In this document: one piece after another, positions 1 through 5,819 of the stretch | Position numbering within the stretch: the stretch's first letter is position 1 | How the letters are laid out: each line of letters opens with the position of its first letter | Assembly: GCA_041656735.1 (NCBI GenBank) | Contig: JBBACY010000068.1 | Span: 1 to 12,976 of the forward strand | Reading direction: 5' to 3' | Length of the DNA: 12,976 bases | From: Perlabentimonas sp041656735 | Lineage (GTDB): Bacteria > Bacteroidota > Bacteroidia > Bacteroidales > Tenuifilaceae | Position numbers and translations under genes: made by a program | The notes under the pieces: model-generated | Told to the model about the DNA's origin: nothing | Seen by the model: only the letters and a program-made list of their open reading frames with translations | Databases searched by the model: none

Positions 1-3000
1 ACTTCACCGCTAAACTAGACATACTAACAAGAATCAATAGTGTGCCTGAAGTATTTGAAAGCTTCGAGCAGATTATATCTACACAAGCCGATACCATCCA
101 GCTAAAGGCTAACAGTGGCTTTAGCAATTATCAATGGTATTCTAAAGGAATATTTGATGCAGATTTTAACGAAACACCTATAAACAGCACCCAAACACTT
201 GTGGTTGCTGAACTAGGATCAACTTACTACAAAGTAAAAGCTGATACAGAATACGGATGCGGAACAGTTGAAGCAATGATTCTAGTAAATGCTTTCGATT
301 TATCGTTAACAAACATAACTAGCCCATCCTCAGAAATTTGCTTTAGCGAGGGAATAACACCACTTTCCGTGCTTGTAAAAAATGTTGGCAGAGACATCTA
401 CCCTAGCAATTCCCAAATTCAGTTTACTGCCATTACCCCCACCGGAAATCAAACACAAAGTTACACTTTAACTAGCCCACTAGATCCAGATGGAGAATTA
501 ACCTATGAATTTACTAGTAGCTATGATTTTCCTCTAGGCTCCACTTATTTAAGTTTTTCTATCCACACCAATATTGATCCTATCGAAGAGAACAATGAAG
601 TTGGAGTTGAAGTAAATACACTACCATCACCAAGTGTAACAATTAATCCAGAGGTGCTCTATAAAATTTTCGAACCAAATGAAACCTTTACAATAGAACC
701 CATATATTCTGAATTAGCTGATGAAAGCGATTCACTTACATACTTATGGAACGATGGTTTTGAAGAGTCAAGTTACTTTATTCTAGGAGCACCTGAGTAT
801 AACATATATGAGGTTACAGTTACAAACAGTTTTGGTTGCTCCGCAAGTGATGCTTTACGGATTGTAACTAGCGATCTTAATATTTCATCAATAATATATC
901 CGCGAACCAACTGTGAATTGTCAGGTGAATCACCTGTAGCCTTTGTTCTACAAAATAGTGGCAACACAGAATACACAGCAGGTACTAATTTAGATATTGA
1001 CATCTACTTAAACGGTTCATACATTGATACAGAGTCGATTAGTCTAGTCGAAAACCTTGCATCAAAAGAATCAAAAGAAATAACGTTAAACAAGGTACTT
1101 GATTTAAGCGTTATGAACTCTGCAACAGTGCAACTTAACATTAGCTCCGCTACCGAAGAGGTTGACTACGACAACAACACGCGCAACAAATCGGTGTACG
1201 CCCTTGGCTTCCCCAGTCCAAATCTTGGTGCCGACAGGGATATTTATGCCTGGCAAGAGGAGTTGGATCCTGGGTATTACGATGCATATATATGGAATGA
1301 TGCTAGTGTTGAAAGGGAGTTGATAGCAACAGAAAATGGAACCTATAGCGTTACGGTTACCGACTTCTCTGGCTGTCAGGGCACCGATGAGGTTACGCTC
1401 ACATTCTACAAGGATGATATTGAGCTACTGGAGGTGCTCGAACCAGCAACCGGCTGTGGATTATCCAGTCAAGAGCCTATCACATTCAGGATTCAGAATA
1501 ATGGAAATTACCCCATACCGGTAGGTAGAGTAATCGATATGGGCTATACCTACGAAAGTGTAGAATACCCTGAAATATATACACTTGCCGAGGAAGTTGC
1601 AGTAGGTGGAGTTTTTGAAGTAACCCTTTCACAAACCATTGATCTTTCTCAACCAAAAGGGCATTCTGTATTATTCTGGATTGATATGGTTAACGATGGA
1701 TTTGATAGTAATAACAGCATTACACTTAATATGAATTCTTACCCCAAGGTAAATTTAAGCCTAAACGTTGCAACAGGAACAGTTTCCTACAACCCAATTC
1801 TTCTTGATGTGGGTGCTATCTACAATGCCTACCAATGGCAGTTCGAAGGGGTTGATGTAACGGGCGATCAAACATACACTGCTACCCAAAGCGGAACATA
1901 CAGTGTGCTGGTTACCGACGACAATGGTTGTCAAGGCTATGCCGAGGTTGATCTTACCATTCTTATGCCCGACTACGGTATAACACAGTTGATTAGCCCT
2001 AAAAGCGACTGTGAGCTGGCTGACAACCAGGCTGTGACGGTTGAAATAACCAATCAGGGTAACGATATACTCTCTACGGGTGACATTATAACCTTAAGCC
2101 TATGGCAAAATGGCGAACTGCTAGTCAATGAGGATTTTGCGGCTTCCGAAAGCCTTCAACCGGGTGCGTCTATTGAGCATACCTTGAATCATAGGGTGAA
2201 CTTATCTGCCAAAAATCAGCATGCTATTGCGGTAAAGGCAAAACATCCGCTTGATAACAATCCGGCTAACGATAGTTTAATGCAGGAGGTTGTATCTTAC
2301 GGATTTCCTACGGTTGATTTGGGCAGCGATAGGGTTGTGAAAACAGCGAGCGCAGTGCTTGACGCTGGGGAAGGTTTTGCAACGTATTTATGGAGCAACG
2401 GATCAATTGAACGAAACCTTACTATTAGCGAAACTGGCGTATATAGTGTTGTTGTTACCGATGTAAATGGTTGTTCAGCAACTGATGAGGTTAGCATAAC
2501 GTTTATTACCTCCGATTACCAGATAAGCCTTTTGAGCCCAGTTAGCGCATGCTCGTTAAGTGATGCCGAAACAGTTAAGGTTTCAATTACAAATATGGGA
2601 ATTGAAACCCTGCCTATGGGAAGTAAAATAGGCTTAACCTTTGGTATCGACGGAAAAAATATTGCTAACGAAGCGATAACCGTTTCAGCTAAATTAGAAC
2701 CTCAACAATCGGTTGACTATACGTTTAATAAAAAGGCAAACCTGTCCGAACATAAGAAATACACTATTAGCGCTACCCTTGAGTATAGTCTCGACCAAGA
2801 CCCGTCAAACAATACAACTTCTGTCAATGTTGAGCACTATAAATCACCTGTAGTCAACCTTGGAGAGGATAGAATTTCCTATGGCCCGTTAACTCTTGAT
2901 GCTGGAGGCGGTTTTGTATCGTATCTCTGGAGCGATGGATCAACAAACCAAACATTGCTTGTAACTCAGTCGGGTACATACAGGGTTACGGTTACGGATA

Positions 3001-3851
3001 ATAACGGATGCGAAGGTACTGATGAGGTTATTCTAGAAATTAAAAACTTTTCAAAACTCACTGTTTCGGAGGTGCTTTCGCCATTGGAAAAAGACTGCAA
3101 AAAGGATAAAATTCCCGTGTCAATTATTGTTACCAACGGAAGAGGTACCACAATAGCTAAAAACAAAGAGATAGAGCTTAACTATCAGGTAAACGGTGGA
3201 AGTGTGGTTAGCGAAGAGTTGGAACTAAGCGAAGCGTTTGAGAGTGGCTCCAAAATAACCTTCGAATTTGAGAAAGGACTAGAATTAGGGATGGATAGCT
3301 ACACGATAAAGTATTGGGTTAGCTATGAGGGCGCATTGGGCGAACCTTTTATGCAAAATATAACTATTAACCCTTCCCCCGCAGTTAATCTTGGCGATGA
3401 TCTTGATGTAACGTTCCCATATACTATTATTTCAGGGCTTACTGGTCTCGATTTCCTATGGAGCACGGGTGCAACCACATCCAATATTACTGTGGATAGT
3501 CCTGGCAGCTATTGGTTAACGGTTACCAACGAGTTTGGTTGCCAAGCTTCCGATACGGTTGTGTTAACCTTAACATCGGTGCATCAAATCCCTGGTTCAG
3601 GTACCGTGGTTACTGTTTATCCAAACCCAGCCGACCAGTGGATTACCATTAATATTGAGCCTAAATTACCTGCCCTGTTTACCATTGAGTTAATTTCACA
3701 GGCAGGTCAGGTTGTTTATTCGAAAAATATTACACAAAACCAGCCCTTTACCCACCGTGTTGATGTAAACAAATTTACCCCCGGAGTTTATTTACTCAGA
3801 GTTTCATCGGGTGGAGAATGGGTTACCGTAAAGGTTGTAATTCAACGATAG
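1..3851 (+). CDS. Giant T9SS-secreted CARDB/Ig-like repeat protein, 5'-truncated by window edge
   Basis: The reading frame is open from nt 3 (first residues FTAKLDILTRINS), so the GTG at 42 is an internal Val codon and the gene starts outside the window. 1282 residues are visible. The architecture is a partial Ig-like domain, then six units of about 177-193 residues. Each unit has a CARDB-like half (start motif Ile/Leu-x-SP-x2-3-Cys, then V-x-I-x-N-x-G) and an Ig/PKD-like half (LGxDR...LDAG...YLWSNG...SGTYxVTVTDxxGC). The last ~80 residues, from YPNPADQW to GVYLLRVSSGG and the basic end KVVIQR, form a type A T9SS sorting domain, so export across the outer membrane and surface attachment or release are expected. 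The unit-end cysteines recur at nt 258, 837, 1374, 1929, 2472, 3009 and 3540. No catalytic domain is visible, so an adhesin or structural surface role is inferred. The substrate or partner is unknown. Confidence 0.9.
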   Translation, partial: FTAKLDILTRINSVPEVFESFEQIISTQADTIQLKANSGFSNYQWYSKGIFDADFNETPINSTQTLVVAELGSTYYKVKADTEYGCGTVEAMILVNAFDLSLTNITSPSSEICFSEGITPLSVLVKNVGRDIYPSNSQIQFTAITPTGNQTQSYTLTSPLDPDGELTYEFTSSYDFPLGSTYLSFSIHTNIDPIEENNEVGVEVNTLPSPSVTINPEVLYKIFEPNETFTIEPIYSELADESDSLTYLWNDGFEESSYFILGAPEYNIYEVTVTNSFGCSASDALRIVTSDLNISSIIYPRTNCELSGESPVAFVLQNSGNTEYTAGTNLDIDIYLNGSYIDTESISLVENLASKESKEITLNKVLDLSVMNSATVQLNISSATEEVDYDNNTRNKSVYALGFPSPNLGADRDIYAWQEELDPGYYDAYIWNDASVERELIATENGTYSVTVTDFSGCQGTDEVTLTFYKDDIELLEVLEPATGCGLSSQEPITFRIQNNGNYPIPVGRVIDMGYTYESVEYPEIYTLAEEVAVGGVFEVTLSQTIDLSQPKGHSVLFWIDMVNDGFDSNNSITLNMNSYPKVNLSLNVATGTVSYNPILLDVGAIYNAYQWQFEGVDVTGDQTYTATQSGTYSVLVTDDNGCQGYAEVDLTILMPDYGITQLISPKSDCELADNQAVTVEITNQGNDILSTGDIITLSLWQNGELLVNEDFAASESLQPGASIEHTLNHRVNLSAKNQHAIAVKAKHPLDNNPANDSLMQEVVSYGFPTVDLGSDRVVKTASAVLDAGEGFATYLWSNGSIERNLTISETGVYSVVVTDVNGCSATDEVSITFITSDYQISLLSPVSACSLSDAETVKVSITNMGIETLPMGSKIGLTFGIDGKNIANEAITVSAKLEPQQSVDYTFNKKANLSEHKKYTISATLEYSLDQDPSNNTTSVNVEHYKSPVVNLGEDRISYGPLTLDAGGGFVSYLWSDGSTNQTLLVTQSGTYRVTVTDNNGCEGTDEVILEIKNFSKLTVSEVLSPLEKDCKKDKIPVSIIVTNGRGTTIAKNKEIELNYQVNGGSVVSEELELSEAFESGSKITFEFEKGLELGMDSYTIKYWVSYEGALGEPFMQNITINPSPAVNLGDDLDVTFPYTIISGLTGLDFLWSTGATTSNITVDSPGSYWLTVTNEFGCQASDTVVLTLTSVHQIPGSGTVVTVYPNPADQWITINIEPKLPALFTIELISQAGQVVYSKNITQNQPFTHRVDVNKFTPGVYLLRVSSGGEWVTVKVVIQR
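3606..3848 (+). other. T9SS type A C-terminal sorting domain of the giant repeat protein
   Basis: This tail begins with VTVYPNPADQWITINIE and continues with FTIELISQAGQVVYSKNI and FTPGVYLLRVSSGG before ending in a basic dipeptide-rich stretch. That order (YPNP start, central LxxxxGQ-V, then GxYxLRV, then K/R end) is the recognised pattern of Por-secretion sorting signals in Bacteroidota. It is normally cleaved after outer-membrane passage. Confidence 0.9.
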
Positions 3852-3878
3852 GTGAGGAGTAATGAGTAATGAGTAATG

Positions 3879-3914
3879 AGTGAAGAGTGAAAAGTTTACT
3901 TTTCACTCTTCACT
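3879..3914 (+). terminator. Perfect 16-bp hairpin after the giant repeat gene
   Basis: Arms 3879-3894 and 3899-3914 are perfect reverse complements, closing on a TTTA loop, 27 bp after the stop codon. The stem is built from GAGTGAA heptamers facing TTCACTC heptamers. There is no clean U-tract behind it (TTCTCA follows), so it may act as an mRNA 3' stabiliser or a weak terminator. Confidence 0.55.
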
Positions 3915-4024
3915 TTCTCAACCCTTAACCCTTAACCCTTAACCCTTAACCCGTAACCCGCAACCCGCAACCCGTAACCCGCAACCCGCAACCCGTAACC
4001 CGTAACTTTTCACTTCCCACTTTC

Positions 4025-4122
4025 AGTTTTTAACTTTTAACTTTTAGTTTTTAGTTTTTAGTTTTCCACTTTTAGTTTTTAACTTTTAACTTTTAGTTTT
4101 TAGTTTTTAGTTTTCCACTTTT
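4025..4122. repeat. Two perfect tandem copies of a 49-bp unit (7 x 7 bp)
   Basis: Copy 1 (4025-4073) and copy 2 (4074-4122) are identical. Each consists of seven heptamers in the order AGTTTTT, AACTTTT twice, AGTTTTT twice, AGTTTTC, CACTTTT. This is a higher-order repeat inside the heptamer array and suggests recent duplication by slippage or unequal exchange. Confidence 0.93.
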
Positions 4123-4214
4123 AGTTTTCCACTTCCCCCCATATCCAATCATATCTAAAAATTTGCTTACTTTGCCAAAAATAGAATTGTAAGTACTTAA
4201 AAACATAAAACACA

Positions 4215-4451
4215 ATGCAGTTTCTAGCCCTTTTGTTAGTAGTTCTAGTGATTATAGCCCTTGTATTTCTACTTTTAGGAGTTAAAATTTTCTTTCATAA
4301 ATCGCATAAGTTTCCCGAAACGTCAACAGGGCACAATAAGGAGATGCGCAAAAGAGGAATAGGTTGCGCTAGGCACGAAGAAATGATGCGTTGGTCCAAG
4401 ACCAAAAAAGGCAAGCAATGCGGAACCTGCTTTGAGCATGCCCGAAACTAA
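4215..4451 (+). CDS. Small single-pass membrane protein with C...CxxC tail, unknown function
   Basis: This 78-residue protein has one strongly hydrophobic segment at residues 3-27, followed by a basic, soluble tail. The tail contains KFPETSTGHNKEMRKRGIGC (Cys51) and a closing QCGTC (Cys69 and Cys72), so three cysteines are placed as C-x17-C-x2-C, suggestive of metal binding or thiol chemistry. The tail resembles short conserved Bacteroidota proteins annotated only as membrane or hypothetical proteins; this is recalled, not searched. The ATG follows an A-rich leader without a Shine-Dalgarno sequence, as usual in the phylum. A 7/8 match to the -7 element (TTACTTTG, 4167-4174) lies upstream. The next gene starts 57 bp downstream on the same strand and has the same TM-then-Cys design, so the two may be co-transcribed. 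Confidence 0.75.
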   Translation: MQFLALLLVVLVIIALVFLLLGVKIFFHKSHKFPETSTGHNKEMRKRGIGCARHEEMMRWSKTKKGKQCGTCFEHARN

Positions 4452-4508
4452 GTAAACATTTGGCGATTTAAAGTGTTTCCATATTACATAATTTTAAATT
4501 AAAATAGT

Positions 4509-4691
4509 ATGGCAGCACTAAAATTGATATTGGTAACGATTGGTTTCCTTTTGTTTATAGCTGGTTTTATGTATGTGTCCTTCGTGCTTCTAAAGAAGAA
4601 CAAGAGTCAATCAGCAAGTTGTTCATCCGAAACAAGCGAGACGCGTTCATTTGGCTGTGGATGTGGAACAGGGGCGTGCGGCTTGCCATAA
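4509..4691 (+). CDS. Putative NqrM-like Na+-NQR maturation factor (small Cys-rich membrane protein)
   Basis: This 60-residue protein has one membrane segment (residues 4-28), a KKNK stop-transfer motif and a tail with four cysteines: Cys38, Cys50, Cys52 and Cys57, spaced C-x11-C-x-C-x4-C. The NqrM family (DUF539), as I recall it, has a single N-terminal membrane helix followed by C-x11-C-x-C-x3-C. One of those cysteines is essential for Na+-NQR assembly, probably for iron delivery to the membrane-embedded iron centre. The match is in topology, size and spacing rather than residue identity: the tail here is Ser/Gly-rich and lacks the SCGGLG motif. Convergence with apbE 109 bp away fits, because apbE and nqrM act on the same complex in other bacteria. 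Alternative: an unrelated Cys-rich mini-protein. Confidence 0.5.
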   Translation: MAALKLILVTIGFLLFIAGFMYVSFVLLKKNKSQSASCSSETSETRSFGCGCGTGACGLP

Positions 4692-4734
4692 ATTCTAGCT
4701 AGGCAAAAGTTAGCCATTAAAAAAAAACGTTATT

Positions 4735-4775
4735 ATGCGCAACACGGTTGGTTTTTAGCCAAACTTGTTGCGCAT
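4735..4775. terminator. Hairpin between convergent small genes and apbE
   Basis: ATGCGCAACA (4735-4744) pairs with TGTTGCGCAT (4766-4775), and an inner TTGG/CCAA continues the stem. On the + strand TTTTACTTT follows. On the - strand an A-tract at about 4719-4727 provides a run of U a few bases past the stem. It lies between the 4691 and 4801 stop codons and probably serves both directions. Confidence 0.7.
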
Positions 4776-4800
4776 TTTACTTTATGTGTAATTCTGTAAA

Positions 4801-5802
4801 TTAGTCTTTAATTCTCTTTTGTAGCCCTTCGGTCATCCAAACCTCGAATTGGCCTTGCAAGTTCGAAGAGATTAGGTAAGCCTCAATTTCAGGGTTTTTG
4901 CTAAGCCATTCCTTCGTTTTTTCGACACCCATTACCATAAATGCAGTGGCAAGTGCATCGGCTCGCGACGATTTTTTGTCAATAACAGTAGCACTCAACA
5001 ATGAGTGTTTCGCAGGATACCCAGTTACCGGATCAATAGTATGACTGTATTTTACGCCGTCGCGAACAAAAAACTTACGATAATTTCCCGAGGTAACCAG
5101 CGCTTCGTCAGATAGTTCAATGATTACCTGTAGGTCTTCGCCTGGAATTGAATTTTCTTGAGGTTTATCAATCCCTACGAGCCATTTGGAGTTTCTGGGA
5201 CTCTTGCCTGAGGTGCGAATTTCGCCACCTAACTCCACTAGGTAGTCGGTAATGCTTAATTCCTCTAGGTAGTCGGATATAACATCAACGGTATACCCCG
5301 GTGCAATGGCATTTACGTCAATCATTACCTCTGGGTGTTTTTTTGATAGGTACAGGCCGTTGAGTTCAATCATATTGGGCCCTGCAGTTTTTTTAAGCTG
5401 CTTAATGGTTTGGTCATCTGGCATTTCGCCTTTTTTTGCGTGAAAACCCCATGCCTTTACCAGTTGTCCTATGGTTATGTCAAAAGCACCCTGTGTTTGT
5501 TCGTTGTATTGTTGCGAGAGCATTACCGTTTCGGCCAGTAGAGAATCTAGCAAAAATCCCTCTTGACTATTGTTAAATGAGTTAATTATAGAGTTCTCGC
5601 GATATACTGACATTGAACTATCTACCCTTTCTAGCAACTCTTCAATTGCTGGGGTTAAGTTTTTTTTATCAGGACTAAAATAGGTGATGTTATAGGTGGT
5701 TCCTTGTGTAAAACCTTTAATTTTAATGTAATCGCGTTGTTGCGATCCTGTGCAAGCAGCCAAGCTAAATAGCGTAATGGCTAATAATATCTTCTTTATC
5801 AT
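4801..5802 (-). CDS. apbE: FAD:protein FMN transferase ApbE, periplasmic lipoprotein
   Basis: ApbE uses FAD and Mg2+ to attach FMN to a Thr/Ser of extracytoplasmic flavoproteins such as NqrB/NqrC or RnfD/RnfG. From the chosen start the protein has 333 residues. A lipoprotein signal with lipobox LAAC (Cys17) is followed by the family blocks GFTQGTTYNITY (30-41), DSSMSVYRENS (61-71), AFDITIGQLVKAWGF (106-120), IDVNAIAPGYTVD (161-173), YLVELGGEIRTSG (187-199), TSGNYRKFF (227-235), HTIDPVTGYP (244-253) and the Mg-binding ADALATA (271-277). The frame also permits a start at 5838, but that would overlap the preceding gene and put 12 polar residues ahead of the signal peptide, so 5802 is preferred. 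It follows the glycosyltransferase stop by 17 bp, so co-transcription is likely. Oddity: IAPGY has Pro where the family usually has Lys or Gln. Confidence 0.95.
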   Translation of the reverse strand: MIKKILLAITLFSLAACTGSQQRDYIKIKGFTQGTTYNITYFSPDKKNLTPAIEELLERVDSSMSVYRENSIINSFNNSQEGFLLDSLLAETVMLSQQYNEQTQGAFDITIGQLVKAWGFHAKKGEMPDDQTIKQLKKTAGPNMIELNGLYLSKKHPEVMIDVNAIAPGYTVDVISDYLEELSITDYLVELGGEIRTSGKSPRNSKWLVGIDKPQENSIPGEDLQVIIELSDEALVTSGNYRKFFVRDGVKYSHTIDPVTGYPAKHSLLSATVIDKKSSRADALATAFMVMGVEKTKEWLSKNPEIEAYLISSNLQGQFEVWMTEGLQKRIKD

Positions 5803-5819
5803 ACTGTTCACGAGTTGTT

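Larger units (their letters stand above)
3857..4136. repeat. Degenerate heptanucleotide tandem-repeat array
   Basis: Almost the whole interval reads in 7-bp steps. It opens with three GAGTAAT and two GAGTGAA units (3857-3891). After the inverted counterpart (TTCACTC/TTCACTT phase, to 3917) and a 2-bp slip, 31 uninterrupted heptamers run from 3920 to 4136. Four are AACCCTT, eight are AACCCGT or AACCCGC, and the remaining 19 are mixtures of AACTTTT, AGTTTTT, AGTTTTC, CACTTTT, CACTTTC and CACTTCC. Period 7 is incompatible with a conserved reading frame. Similar heptamer arrays (called STRR in cyanobacteria) are known as intergenic repeats; their function is unsettled. Confidence 0.92.

Noticed and set aside
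42..44. GTG as the start codon of the giant repeat protein
   Set aside because: The frame stays open to the first bases of the window with plausible coding sequence, and no signal peptide follows the GTG. The gene begins upstream of the window.
3920..4136. Heptamer array read as a CRISPR array or telomere
   Set aside because: There are no spacers, the unit is 7 bp and degenerate, and it lies between two same-strand genes. Resemblance to telomeric CCCTAAA is superficial.
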